DNA from: Spirochaetia bacterium
GTDB lineage: Bacteria; Spirochaetota; Spirochaetia; Treponematales; Breznakiellaceae
DNA: 58,982 bases
Reading direction: 5' to 3'
Assembly: GCA_026002045.1 (NCBI GenBank)
Contig: BOAV01000004.1
Span: forward strand, 1 to 58,982
Under the pieces are notes generated by a model, which did not search any database, was not told where the DNA came from, and saw nothing but the letters and a program-made list of their open reading frames with translations. Within the stretch, counting starts at the first letter, position 1; each line of letters starts with the position of its first letter. Made by a program: the position numbers and the translations under genes. Of the stretch, positions 49,895 through 58,982 are shown one piece after another.

Positions 49895-52264
49895 TCATTC
49901 CACAGTAAACATGATTTCCGTTTCTTCATCCCCATTCCGCACCCGCAAGATGTGAGTTCCCGGCCTTGGGGGCAGGTAAAACATGAAAGGGCGCTTGACC
50001 GCAAAAGTTTCACCATCGTAACTTACGGTCAAACTGTCCCCCGCGCCGCCGATGACCTCCACGGGGATCTCATCCCTGCCGATGCCGGGACTCCGTAAAA
50101 ACACAAAGCCCTCCCGCGGGCTGATGATCTCTAATGGCCGGGAACTGTAATCCATTTCGCCCTGCCGCAGGGAGCCTGTGAACCAGGACTGGTACTCGGC
50201 AGGGTACACCACGGCGGCAAAACCGGAACCTTCGGCACGGTGCCAGGTGCAGGATTCGGTTGATGTCCCAAGTCCGCCGGTATCTGGCACATACTCATTT
50301 ATAACGGAGAAGCAGGCTGCGGTGGGGACCATGCCGGAAAGGGCGCAGACCCGCCGCTCTTTCCATTCTTCGGGCTGGGCAAAGTCGGGACCACCCTGAC
50401 CTCCGAAGCTTTGCCCGCTGCGGCCCGATCCCCCGCGGCCTTGCAGGAACATCAAGGTGTCCCGGACGATGGCTGCGGGGATGGAACTGCCGGTCTTGCC
50501 GATCACGGTCTCGCCGGTAAAGTTGCCCATCCACACCGCAGCGGTGTACAGCGGGGTGGCACCCAGGGCCACGATGCTCTGGTACTGGTTGGCGGTACCG
50601 GTCTTGAAGATCGCCGGGAAAGGGGCCTCGAAATTCCGGGCCGACCCAAAGGCCAGCACCCGGGCGCCCCGGTCAGAAAGGAAGGAACAGATGATCCGGG
50701 CGGTATCGCTCTGATAAATCTGCTGCCCCTCGACGTGGGTTTGTGCTCCCGCCTTCTCCCAACTCAGGGGAATGAGCCGCCCGTCACGGGGAAATACACT
50801 GAATGCGCGGGCAAGCTCCGCAAGGCTCACGGGGGCATTTCCCAGAGCGAGTCCCAGACCGGCGGTGTCGGCGGATTGTTCCAGTGAATCGAAGCCCAGG
50901 GAAAAGAGGCGGCTTGTATAGTTCTGCACCCCCAGCCGGTAGAGCAGGTACACTGCGGGAATGTTGAGGCTCGACGCCAGGGCGGAACGGAACAGCATGG
51001 GGCCGTTGAAGCGGTTGTTGAAATTCTGGGGGATGTACAATTCGGTCTCCCCAAAGTTCATGGGAATGTCCGCCAACACGTCCGTGGGCTTAAAACCGTT
51101 TTCCAGAGCCATGGCGTAGAGGAATGGCTTCATACTGCTTCCCGGCTGGTTCAGGGCCAGGACCCCGTCGATCTGCCCGGCGGCTTCGGTGTTGTTGTAA
51201 TCCGCGCTGCCCACCCAGGCGAGTATCTCCCCGGTAGCATTGTTGATAACGATGGCCGCCCCGTTGGTCAGCCGGGATGAATAGTAACGCTCCACATTTC
51301 CGGCGATAAGGCCCTCAATGTAATGTTGCAAGTTTAAATCCACAGAGAGTTGTACCACTGGTGGCGAAATGGTGCCTGACACCTTTTTTGTGGATGTATC
51401 CGTGTTTTTATCGGATGCCATCGACATTTTAGCGTCCACATAGCGCACAAAATGGGGCAGCTCGAAGGGATAGTTGAAACGCCGGGCGGAAGCGGCGGCG
51501 TACTGCCAGTCCGCATCGGTGACGGCGGCGAGGAGGGGGTAGGCGGCGGCGAGTTTTTTGTTGTCACGGAATCTAGTTTGCAGCTCTGCCGCCGCGGCGA
51601 TGCAGGCCGATGGATTGTCCAGCGGGTTGTACAAACCGGGCCGCCGGGGGATCACGGCGAGGCAGAATATCTGCGCCGGGGACAGCATGGAAATATCGGC
51701 GGCAAAAAAAGTTTTAGCCGCCGATGCCACACCTTCGGTCTGGAAACCAAAGGGCAGGGAATTGAGATACAATTCAAGTATCCCGTTTTTGCTTAGCCGG
51801 GTTTCCAGGCGCAGGGCATTGAGGGCTTCGTTAATTTTGCGGCCAAGCGCAGAATTACTGTTGTTGCTCTGCTGCGCTGCGATCAGCCGGGCAAGCTGCA
51901 TGGTGATGGTGGATGCTCCGCTCACCCGGCGGCCCCCGGCGGTGTTCTGAAAAACTGCCCTGATTATGGCGATTAGGTCTATGCCGGGATGCCGGTAAAA
52001 ACGGCGATCCTCGGCATAGATGAATACCGCCCGCAGTTCCGCAGGGATTTCCTCAAGACTGCGGTACTCCCGGCGCAGGCCCTCTCCATCTGCAACCGGG
52101 GGAATCTGTACCAGCGCGCCGCCGCGGTCATAGTAGCGGACGCTGTAGGGCCGGGCCCGAAACGCCGCCAGTTCCGGGTATGGAGAAAAGCGCAAAATCA
52201 GCCAAACCAAAAACAGTAAGACTGCGGCGGAAGCGGCAAAGCGGATCAGCTTTTTTCTACTCAA
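49895..52264 (-). CDS. pbpC: Penicillin-binding protein 1C
   Basis: The 789-residue protein has an N-terminal membrane anchor (FAASAAVLLFLVWLILRF), a GT51 glycosyltransferase domain (FIYAEDRRFYRHPGIDLIAI, GASTITMQLARLI), a transpeptidase domain with SSMKPF (SxxK nucleophile), SLN and FKTGTAN (KTG), and the PBP1C-specific C-terminal domain. It polymerises and possibly crosslinks peptidoglycan. Its start overlaps the alpha-2-macroglobulin gene by eight bases, the conserved pbpC-yfhM arrangement thought to repair walls under attack. Confidence 0.93.
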   Translation of the reverse strand: MSRKKLIRFAASAAVLLFLVWLILRFSPYPELAAFRARPYSVRYYDRGGALVQIPPVADGEGLRREYRSLEEIPAELRAVFIYAEDRRFYRHPGIDLIAIIRAVFQNTAGGRRVSGASTITMQLARLIAAQQSNNSNSALGRKINEALNALRLETRLSKNGILELYLNSLPFGFQTEGVASAAKTFFAADISMLSPAQIFCLAVIPRRPGLYNPLDNPSACIAAAAELQTRFRDNKKLAAAYPLLAAVTDADWQYAAASARRFNYPFELPHFVRYVDAKMSMASDKNTDTSTKKVSGTISPPVVQLSVDLNLQHYIEGLIAGNVERYYSSRLTNGAAIVINNATGEILAWVGSADYNNTEAAGQIDGVLALNQPGSSMKPFLYAMALENGFKPTDVLADIPMNFGETELYIPQNFNNRFNGPMLFRSALASSLNIPAVYLLYRLGVQNYTSRLFSLGFDSLEQSADTAGLGLALGNAPVSLAELARAFSVFPRDGRLIPLSWEKAGAQTHVEGQQIYQSDTARIICSFLSDRGARVLAFGSARNFEAPFPAIFKTGTANQYQSIVALGATPLYTAAVWMGNFTGETVIGKTGSSIPAAIVRDTLMFLQGRGGSGRSGQSFGGQGGPDFAQPEEWKERRVCALSGMVPTAACFSVINEYVPDTGGLGTSTESCTWHRAEGSGFAAVVYPAEYQSWFTGSLRQGEMDYSSRPLEIISPREGFVFLRSPGIGRDEIPVEVIGGAGDSLTVSYDGETFAVKRPFMFYLPPRPGTHILRVRNGDEETEIMFTVE

Positions 52265-55200
52265 TGGTGTAAATCAGCCCCGTGCTTCTGCCGAAGATTT
52301 CACTCTCGTACATACACTCGGCCTGCACCGGCGGCGTGGGATAAACCCCGTGCCGGACCGCCCGGAAGAGAAAGCTCACGGTGTTTTCACCCTTGTTAAA
52401 GTGATCCCAGAAATACTGTATCTCGTTATCAAGGATGGCCTGATGGCTTACCCAGGAGCGGTTGTTCCCGGCCTGTGCGTCCCGATCCCGCTGATTGCTG
52501 TCGGTGTAGGCGGCGGTGGTGACAAAGGCGGCATCAAGGATCTCCGCCCCGGAAGGAATGGGAACCCGCAGGGCCATATAAGTGCGGTCACGGGTACTGG
52601 ACACCCGCACACGGGCGCGATAGGTTTTTCCGCTTACCAGAGCAGTACCCGCAATTTCCTCATCGGTATTAACATCGTAGATACTCAGGAAAACGCCGAG
52701 GCCCTCGTCACGGAAGGACTGGAGTTCCGCCGGGATGGCGTAGGTCAGGGATGCTGTGTAGTAAAGGCTTCCCGTGCCCTGCCGGTTGAACACCAAGGGC
52801 TGCATACTGTCCCGGCCCAAATTGGAGAGGGGCGCATACTTAAAGTCGAAGGTTTTGCTTTGCGACTTTGCGGCAAGGCCCTTAAAGGCGGCGCTCAAAA
52901 GTTCGCTCCCGGCGAGTGTGACCGTTCCGGTGACATCGGTGTCGGCAAGGTTCTCCGCGCGGATTAAAGCGTCCACTGCGGAGAGGACCCGCACGGTTAC
53001 TGCGGTGCTGTCCCAGAATCCCCCGGCCCGTTTGTTTTCCAGCAGGGAAAAGAGCAGCCGGGTGTTGATCTGGTCGCCGGGGTATTGCTGTGCAAAAAAT
53101 TCCAGGCTCAGGGCAAGCTGTTCCACCGCGCCGCCGTAGAAACTGTAACGGGATTTCGCCATGGGGTCTGTGATGTCCACGCCGCGCGCAGTGGGCCGCA
53201 GCAGGTTCCGCAGGCGCTGCGCAGTTGCAGCGGCTTCGGCATTGCGGCCTGTGACGCGGTAGGCCATTCCCGCAAAGGCCAGCACCGAAGGATCAACATT
53301 GTCGCGGCTCAAAATTTCCCGCAGCCGGGATGTGTCCACGGGCTCCCCCAGCAGGGCAAAAACGTAGAGCATGTAGGATTGCAGATAGGACTGAGAATAG
53401 TAATCCTGCGAATTTGATCGCCATCCTTGCATCTCCTGATATGCGGTATTAAGATAAGCCTGAAGTTGATCAACTTTGAATGAGGCGGGAATATTCATCC
53501 CCTTCGTTTTGGCGATGGCGATAATGTGGGCGATCCGGAGGCTCACATAAAAATTATCCTTGAGCTCTGAAGGCCAGTAGGGGAAGCCGCCATTGGGAAG
53601 CTGTACTTTTGCCCAGGACTTCAACTCATCTTCCACCACCCGGACCGGATTAGTAACATTATTTCTCAAATTGAAGTCGTCCAAGTATTCGCCGAATACC
53701 ACCAGCGGCAGTATTGCTGCGCTGCGCTGTTCCATGCAGCCGTAGGGATAGTGAAAGAGGTACTGCACCGCCGATTCCAGCAGGCTGAGGCGGGTGGCGT
53801 CCAGGGTCAACGAAAGGTTGCCCACACCGTTATCCGCAAATGAGGGGATCACCACCGCCTCGGTCCCGGAATTATCGTCCCGGCCAACCTGCCCGGTGGT
53901 GGTCACGGTTTCCCGCACATAGGGATGCTCGATCAACAGTTCCTGTACCAAGCGCTCATTCAATATATCGGAATTAATAGTAAAGTTGATGCCGACAGAG
54001 CCTTCCTTTACCGCGGCAATATCAAAATAAACAACGGCGTTTTCGCCGCTCTTCACCGTGAGCTGCCGTTCCGCAGTTCCGTCCACAAAGGCCGCGCCGA
54101 TTTGTTTGACACGGCCCGTAGTATCACTGTTTTGACGGGGTTCCCCCACGTCGAGCTTCACCGTAATTTTATGGGACACCGAATCCAGATTGGTGATCAG
54201 CACCCCGGCCTCGGCGGTGTCACGTTCACGGAGACGGCGGGGCAAAACTTCACGGACGTTGATCTTGTTCTGGGAGGCGATCTCGCTTTCCTTGAGGGCG
54301 AAGATGTCGCCCCGGACGCCGAAGACCGTCACCCGGTAGGTGGTAAGGGTGTCGGGGAGTTTGAAGGTGCAGGTGACTTTGCCGCTTGCGTCGGTCAGGA
54401 GATAGGGCTCGAACACCGCAGTGGGGTTAAAGTCCTTGCGCTCCTCAAGTTTACTGTCACCCTCGCCGTCACCCCCGGCAAGGTTCTTGACGCTGTAGGT
54501 CACCGGGTCCATCAGCCAGGCCCGGCTGTCGCCGCCGTAAACCTCAAGGGGGAAGCGGGAAGGATCGTAGTAATAACTGATGGGATCGGGCACGTGATAG
54601 TTGATGAGGTCCAGCACACCCCGGTCCACCGCCATCAATGTGAGTTCCGCATTGGGCAGGGGTTTGCCGTCCTGCTCTGCGGTGAGGGTCATGGTCACCT
54701 GATCGCCGGGGCGGTAGGTTTTCTTGTCGCTTTCAACCTTCACCGAAAAGGCGCGGGCGCGGGGGTTCACCATCAACTTGGTGACGCCGTAATAGCCCTT
54801 GGGCTTGTCCAGATCGGGACTGCCGTATTCGTGGGTGGGCGGCCCGGAACGCACCGAGTATGAGGACACCGCTACGTACACCACAGGCACATAGTTGCGG
54901 GCAATGGGGATGTCGATCACAGAAACGCTTTCGGTAAAGTGCCGCACCTCCTCGGTAAATATCCCCTCCCGCTCAACGGTGATGAGGTAGTACCCTGCGG
55001 GGAGGCTGCTCTGCAACAGTATTTGTGCGGTGTCGCCGGGGTTGTACTGATCCTGATCCGGTGTCAGGCGCAGTTCGCTGGCATTGTTCATGTTCCAGTA
55101 GCCGCCCCCGGAACCGGTCACATAAAAGCTGTGTTCCGTCAGGGCGGTCTTACCGTCCCGGTCCTGCGCGCTCAGGCGCAGGGTGTAAAAACCCGCGGCC

Positions 55201-58200
55201 GTGGGCTTCACCTTGATCGCGCCGCCGCCGCTTCGGAGGCTGATCCTTTGTGTGCTGTCAACAACCTGTTCCTGCACATACTGGTCGTAGACGTAACCGT
55301 TCACCCCACGCTGCTGAACCCGCCGCCATTCTTCCCGGACAAGTTCTGCGGTCATGATCCCCGCCTCGGTCCCGGTTTGCAGATAGAGGCTGTTGTCACT
55401 TGTCTTTGTCCCCGTGGTATCAACGGTGATGTAATCAAAGGACCGTTCCTGCCCGGCCCGCGCAAAGCCGCCGGCACTGCCCCGGTACAGGCCGATGTAA
55501 AACCGCGCGGGATGCACCAACACGGATCGGTAAGCCGCCACCATCTGATTGCTGATGTCGGTGACGTGGGATTCCACGGAATAGAGGTAGGGCATGCCTT
55601 TTGCGGCGGAGCCGTCGGCGGTCTTTTGGGAAAGGGAGGCCGTGCCGTCCCCGCTTAACATCCCCTGTTCAGAGGCGATGTAACGCTTGCTTTCATAGGA
55701 ACGGCGGGGACCAAACACAAAGCCCCTGGTCTCCACACCTTTGGGACTAAAGGCCGAAGATTCCCGGTACCAGGAACTCTCCCATGCCGCGCCGGACAAA
55801 CTGCCGCCGGACAGATACGTGGCCCGCAAAATCAGGCTGATATCATCGCCGCTCACCACCGCTGCGCCGGGGGCGGAAAGGGATGCCTGAAATTTCAACC
55901 GTTCAAAAAAAGCAATAGTGATGGGGATGTTCGCCAGCACCCCGCGCCCATAGCCGTAGCCGTAACCGTCATTTCCGCCGGTCCGGGTCGTTCCGTCTGT
56001 TCGGCGGTAAACCAGGCGGTAGGAGCCGGGGGTCAAATCATCGGGCACATTGAGGGAGCCGTAAAAACTCCCCGATTCAGTCACCGTACCGGAAAGGCTC
56101 GCCACCTGCTCGCCCTGGTAACGGTCCTCTTCCAGGGCCACCGTGTAATCACCCTGATAGATCGTGTACATCCCCAAAATTTTGGAACGGTCCACCCCGC
56201 GGAAGGTGAGGGTTTCGCCGGGCTTGTAAAGTCCCCGGTCGGAGAACATAAAGGTGAGGGCGGTAATTTCTTCCGCCCGCTGGGGTACTTGGGTATTGAC
56301 ACCAAAGGCCCAGTTATTGTGGGACGAAGGATTAAAGATAACCCGGTCCCCATCTTTCTCCGCCATCACAAAGGGGCGGTCATAGCCATAGCGGCTGTTT
56401 TGGGTATTGTTCCGCAGCACCGATGCCGTGGTGTTAATCACCGCAAGGCCGTTCTTGTCGGTAGTGCCCTCCCCAAAGTTTGGCATGGCGGCAATATCCG
56501 CAACATCATCATTATCTACATTGTAGGGGGCCAACAGTTTTACTGCGGCGTCCGCCACGGGCTCCCCGGTAGAAAGACTCGTTACCAGTACTGCTGTTTT
56601 GTTAAAACCATAACGCACGGTGAGCCCAAGATCGGTCACCTGGATATTCAGTTCATTTTTCCGGTCATCAATTTCGTAAACATCCCGGCCGTCAATTTTT
56701 CGAACCTCCGGAAGTTTCAGATTTGCCCGAAAAGAAACAAAGCCTTTCCCCTGGGGATTCAAAAAAGGCTTTAGATCGATCTCCTCAAAATACCGGTTGT
56801 TGACTTTCCCCGGAACCATATGAACAACAGTGTTACTCCCGGGCACGGCGCTCCAGGGATTGTTGGTTGCCGCCAGGGTATAGGTGGAACCTTCGGCGAT
56901 GTTTTTATACTCAAAAAGAAAACGGGGCTCAAACTGGGCTTCCAGTATGCTCTGCCCGTAATCGAGGAACGAAGCGGAGCCCTCCGGGGGCGGCTCATCG
57001 GGGACCGTGATATCGCAGGTGTAGGGTTCGCTCAAATTTCTGCCGTACACATCCTCCACTGCCGTGGAAACATGTATTTTGAATTTATCGCCATAGGTTA
57101 CGGGCAGGTTGTATACCCGCACCGTGCTGCCCCAAATATCAATGTTATCGGGGCCAAGGTTCATTGCCGGCTCTGTCCTGACTGCCGCCGCCAAAGTACT
57201 TTGATTCAGGGGATACGAAAAATTCAGCTCCACCATGTTCCGGTACTTGCCGTAAGCGGGGATGCGTCTGAAATTATCAACCTTGAAAATGCCCGGCGTG
57301 CGGAAACTAAAAGTTTTGTCCGATTCGGTCCCACGGGTCCCCCTGGCGGATTTCGCTCCCTGTTTAAGGATGATGCGGACCTCGGCGTTAAACTCCACCG
57401 GATCGCTCAATTCCGCAAGAAGCTTGCTGTTGTCAATCTGGGTCAGGGTAAAATTTTTCCGCCCGCCCACAGTAGTACTAATTTCCAGATACTGCCGGAT
57501 ATCATCAACCTGCACAGGATAGTTAAAATTGAGTCCGATCTGCTTCGCCGCTTCCGGTGGCACGTCACGATCGGTAAATCTGAAATTGGTCCGCTTCCTG
57601 AATTCCTCGCCGGGAGTGACACTTTGCAGGCTGAGGGTCTCGGTATAAAAACTGAACACGGTTTCGCCGCTTACCCGTGTGCCGTAAATTGACGCGGCAT
57701 TTGGGGACACCGTGATGGTATACACCTGCTGACTCTGGCAGGGCTCGTCTCCCTCGAAACTCAGAAAACCCGTGCCGTACCAGCGGAAACTCCCCTTGAT
57801 CGGCGGGTTGATGCTCACCACCGGAGACACCGCCGTCTGCTCCCCCAGGCTTGCCAGGGGAACCATGGGCTGGGAAAACATCACATACACCGAAGGCCGC
57901 TGCACCGCCGCAGAAAAATTCCCCCGTGGCCCCCAATCGATCACCGTGAGCGGCCCTGTGGCGCCTTCGGTCTCCAACCGGCCCGTCTGTGCCGCCGCCT
58001 GTGCGGCCTGTATGGCCCGTATCCGCTCTTGTTCCGCGGCGGGGTCAAAGTACTGCGTCTTATAGTCGGTGAGTTTCCGCAGGCCGCCGCCCAGCACGGT
58101 CCCCTGGCCCCCGCCGGAAGTCCCGCCCGACAGGGCCGCGGCGCTCAGGGTTTCTGCTTCCTGTTCACCCTCCCCTTTCAGGGGCCGATAGTCCAGGGCA

Positions 58201-58394
58201 AAGGCCGCCGCAATGGCCGCATCGTTCACCAGCAGCACCGAGTCGCCGGAAGAAGAAGCCGCCGGTGTCAGCGAATAGTCCGATATATTGGCCAGAACGC
58301 GCCTTTCACGCTTTCCCGCCCCCTTATTGCAGGAGCTTAACCCCCAGAGACTGATAAGGATTAAAGGAAAAACAAACCAATATGATTTTTTCAT
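52257..58394 (-). CDS. Bacterial alpha-2-macroglobulin lipoprotein
   Basis: From ATG 58394 (GGAGGCGG site; an in-frame ATG at 58406 is poorly placed) the protein has 2045 residues. It begins with a lipoprotein signal, MKKSYWFVFPLILISLWGLS then SC (Cys22). MG domains follow, with the MG2-type block LTFMFSDRGLYKPGETLTFR. The thioester site YPYGCMEQRS lies near residue 1550. It traps proteases that reach the periplasm through the Cys-Glu-Gln thioester. Its gene is followed by pbpC in the same operon. Confidence 0.93.
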   Translation of the reverse strand: MKKSYWFVFPLILISLWGLSSCNKGAGKRERRVLANISDYSLTPAASSSGDSVLLVNDAAIAAAFALDYRPLKGEGEQEAETLSAAALSGGTSGGGQGTVLGGGLRKLTDYKTQYFDPAAEQERIRAIQAAQAAAQTGRLETEGATGPLTVIDWGPRGNFSAAVQRPSVYVMFSQPMVPLASLGEQTAVSPVVSINPPIKGSFRWYGTGFLSFEGDEPCQSQQVYTITVSPNAASIYGTRVSGETVFSFYTETLSLQSVTPGEEFRKRTNFRFTDRDVPPEAAKQIGLNFNYPVQVDDIRQYLEISTTVGGRKNFTLTQIDNSKLLAELSDPVEFNAEVRIILKQGAKSARGTRGTESDKTFSFRTPGIFKVDNFRRIPAYGKYRNMVELNFSYPLNQSTLAAAVRTEPAMNLGPDNIDIWGSTVRVYNLPVTYGDKFKIHVSTAVEDVYGRNLSEPYTCDITVPDEPPPEGSASFLDYGQSILEAQFEPRFLFEYKNIAEGSTYTLAATNNPWSAVPGSNTVVHMVPGKVNNRYFEEIDLKPFLNPQGKGFVSFRANLKLPEVRKIDGRDVYEIDDRKNELNIQVTDLGLTVRYGFNKTAVLVTSLSTGEPVADAAVKLLAPYNVDNDDVADIAAMPNFGEGTTDKNGLAVINTTASVLRNNTQNSRYGYDRPFVMAEKDGDRVIFNPSSHNNWAFGVNTQVPQRAEEITALTFMFSDRGLYKPGETLTFRGVDRSKILGMYTIYQGDYTVALEEDRYQGEQVASLSGTVTESGSFYGSLNVPDDLTPGSYRLVYRRTDGTTRTGGNDGYGYGYGRGVLANIPITIAFFERLKFQASLSAPGAAVVSGDDISLILRATYLSGGSLSGAAWESSWYRESSAFSPKGVETRGFVFGPRRSYESKRYIASEQGMLSGDGTASLSQKTADGSAAKGMPYLYSVESHVTDISNQMVAAYRSVLVHPARFYIGLYRGSAGGFARAGQERSFDYITVDTTGTKTSDNSLYLQTGTEAGIMTAELVREEWRRVQQRGVNGYVYDQYVQEQVVDSTQRISLRSGGGAIKVKPTAAGFYTLRLSAQDRDGKTALTEHSFYVTGSGGGYWNMNNASELRLTPDQDQYNPGDTAQILLQSSLPAGYYLITVEREGIFTEEVRHFTESVSVIDIPIARNYVPVVYVAVSSYSVRSGPPTHEYGSPDLDKPKGYYGVTKLMVNPRARAFSVKVESDKKTYRPGDQVTMTLTAEQDGKPLPNAELTLMAVDRGVLDLINYHVPDPISYYYDPSRFPLEVYGGDSRAWLMDPVTYSVKNLAGGDGEGDSKLEERKDFNPTAVFEPYLLTDASGKVTCTFKLPDTLTTYRVTVFGVRGDIFALKESEIASQNKINVREVLPRRLRERDTAEAGVLITNLDSVSHKITVKLDVGEPRQNSDTTGRVKQIGAAFVDGTAERQLTVKSGENAVVYFDIAAVKEGSVGINFTINSDILNERLVQELLIEHPYVRETVTTTGQVGRDDNSGTEAVVIPSFADNGVGNLSLTLDATRLSLLESAVQYLFHYPYGCMEQRSAAILPLVVFGEYLDDFNLRNNVTNPVRVVEDELKSWAKVQLPNGGFPYWPSELKDNFYVSLRIAHIIAIAKTKGMNIPASFKVDQLQAYLNTAYQEMQGWRSNSQDYYSQSYLQSYMLYVFALLGEPVDTSRLREILSRDNVDPSVLAFAGMAYRVTGRNAEAAATAQRLRNLLRPTARGVDITDPMAKSRYSFYGGAVEQLALSLEFFAQQYPGDQINTRLLFSLLENKRAGGFWDSTAVTVRVLSAVDALIRAENLADTDVTGTVTLAGSELLSAAFKGLAAKSQSKTFDFKYAPLSNLGRDSMQPLVFNRQGTGSLYYTASLTYAIPAELQSFRDEGLGVFLSIYDVNTDEEIAGTALVSGKTYRARVRVSSTRDRTYMALRVPIPSGAEILDAAFVTTAAYTDSNQRDRDAQAGNNRSWVSHQAILDNEIQYFWDHFNKGENTVSFLFRAVRHGVYPTPPVQAECMYESEIFGRSTGLIYTIE

Positions 58395-58516
58395 AACCGC
58401 CTCCACAGAATTTTATTATTACGTTTTTAGGGGCCGATGTGAAGTGGGTAAATTTGGCGCTTGGTGTCTCTGTGACAGAATCTTATAAATAATAACATTT
58501 GGCATATATAAACCCT

Positions 58517-58630
58517 TTACCTGCTGTTTTGTTCGAAATAGTTGTGCGTCATATTATCCTTAACCATATCATGCCCAATAAGCAAAGTCGCCGAGAAATC
58601 CCCGGTAACTGCCTTTTCGTCTAATTCACG
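58517..58630 (-). pseudogene. Short C-terminal gene fragment
   Basis: On the - strand a ~36-codon frame bounded by a stop reads ELDEKAVTGDFSATLLIGHD then MVKDNMTHNYFEQNSR, with no start or ribosome site. The composition looks protein-like and it ends normally, so it may be the tail of a lost gene. Weak evidence. Confidence 0.25.
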
Positions 58631-58676
58631 TTATGTGCAATTTGCCCTAAGCTTAGTTGAAAAAAAATATAAAACA

Positions 58677-58705
58677 TTGACAATATAAAAAAATACATAT
58701 ATAAT
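58677..58705 (+). promoter_or_regulatory. Sigma-70-type promoter for the final gene
   Basis: TTGACA (58677-58682) and TATAAT (58700-58705) are both consensus and 17 nt apart, 31 bp ahead of the ATG at 58736. The surrounding sequence is A/T-rich. Confidence 0.8.
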
Positions 58706-58735
58706 ACAATTGTTATAAATTATGGAGAATTGAAA

Positions 58736-58982
58736 ATGAAATATTTAGTTCTATTGATATTTGCTTTATTAAGTTCTGTGCTTTATGCGCAAAATTATTA
58801 CGAAGTACCCTATGTGGGCGGCAACTCTAAACTGGAAGAAATAACAGGCGCAGAGAAGGAACGTTTAATAGAACGGTATGAATTTCCGAGAAGGGTTAAT
58901 TATTTTTCGGATGAATATCGGAAAATTGACGGTGACTTACAAACAATCTACCGTGAAACCGTTCCCGATGAAACCGGCAAAG
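58736..58982 (+). CDS. Exported protein, N-terminal part (runs off window)
   Basis: ATG 58736 behind GGAGA opens a frame that stays open to the window end (82 codons). MKYLVLLIFALLSSVLYAQN is a clear signal peptide with cleavage after LYA. The mature start (YYEVPYVGGNSKLEEITGAE) gives no family match. A consensus promoter drives it, divergent from the alpha-2-macroglobulin operon. The function is unknown because most of the gene is missing. Confidence 0.7.
   Translation, partial: MKYLVLLIFALLSSVLYAQNYYEVPYVGGNSKLEEITGAEKERLIERYEFPRRVNYFSDEYRKIDGDLQTIYRETVPDETGK

Noticed and set aside
53925..57692. Several 230-310-codon + strand frames
   Set aside because: All are antisense to the alpha-2-macroglobulin gene, a GC-rich gene where long shadow frames are expected.
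1..58982. CRISPR array
   Set aside because: No series of regularly spaced direct repeats was found; the Cas4-like nuclease at 11947 is better explained by the phage recombination context.

Overview
The window looks like the chromosome of a spirochaete, most likely a termite-gut-type Treponema. This is an inference from gene content: an alpha-2-macroglobulin/penicillin-binding protein 1C pair, an LplB/LplC-type sugar ABC transporter with a membrane-anchored AraC regulator, and a periplasm-facing barrel protein. No rRNA or housekeeping marker is present to confirm it. The first ~37.4 kb is a mosaic accessory island; the remaining ~21 kb is ordinary chromosome.

Positions 1-16090, mostly + strand, hold a phage/plasmid-like module: an IS1595-type transposase end abutting a truncated tyrosine recombinase, Dam-type methyltransferase, RadC, DUF932 protein, an amidoligase with zinc knuckles followed by a class II glutamine amidotransferase (frameshifted), many small hypotheticals, a DUF4942 methyltransferase, a PD-(D/E)XK nuclease, a RecA/Sak4-like ATPase, a possible clamp-like protein and SSB. 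Two features stand out. A family of GGCCGCC stem-loops sits just ahead of ribosome binding sites and recurs at parA. A multi-hairpin RNA begins with a tRNA-like fold whose anticodon arm is replaced by a GAAA-capped hairpin (8190-8491).

Positions 16093-22065, - strand, form two operons with almost identical promoter/operator sequences. One encodes a WYL regulator, a coiled-coil protein, an HNH-like/membrane protein and a YkgJ-like Cys-cluster protein. The other encodes a 316-aa protein, a 54-aa peptide, an LRAT/NlpC-fold enzyme and a 59-aa protein. The 316-aa protein and the LRAT protein share a C-terminal segment. I consider this the best candidate for an undescribed, WYL-controlled (possibly defence) system.

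Positions 22242-28709 carry XRE, VWA/HTH, flavodoxin and CI-like repressor genes, then an ImmA/IrrE-PIN-HEPN toxin-like trio, and gene remnants (DUF72 start, DnaE C-terminus) that mark recombination junctions. Positions 28897-36099 hold a plasmid backbone (possible Rep, excisionase-like HTH, ParB, ParA, HTH) and a two-gene unit of an unknown 449-aa protein with an SNF2-like helicase. A VapBC pair, a degenerate tRNA-Arg-like sequence and tandem hairpin repeats close the island near 37.5 kb.

From 37496 on: beta-mannosidase-like GH2, aldo/keto reductase, two permeases, solute-binding lipoprotein and AraC regulator (one sugar-use locus), a barrel protein, a BrnT/BrnA-like pair, a TrmH-type methyltransferase, a four-helix-bundle protein, the PbpC/alpha-2-macroglobulin operon, and the start of an exported protein running off the window end.
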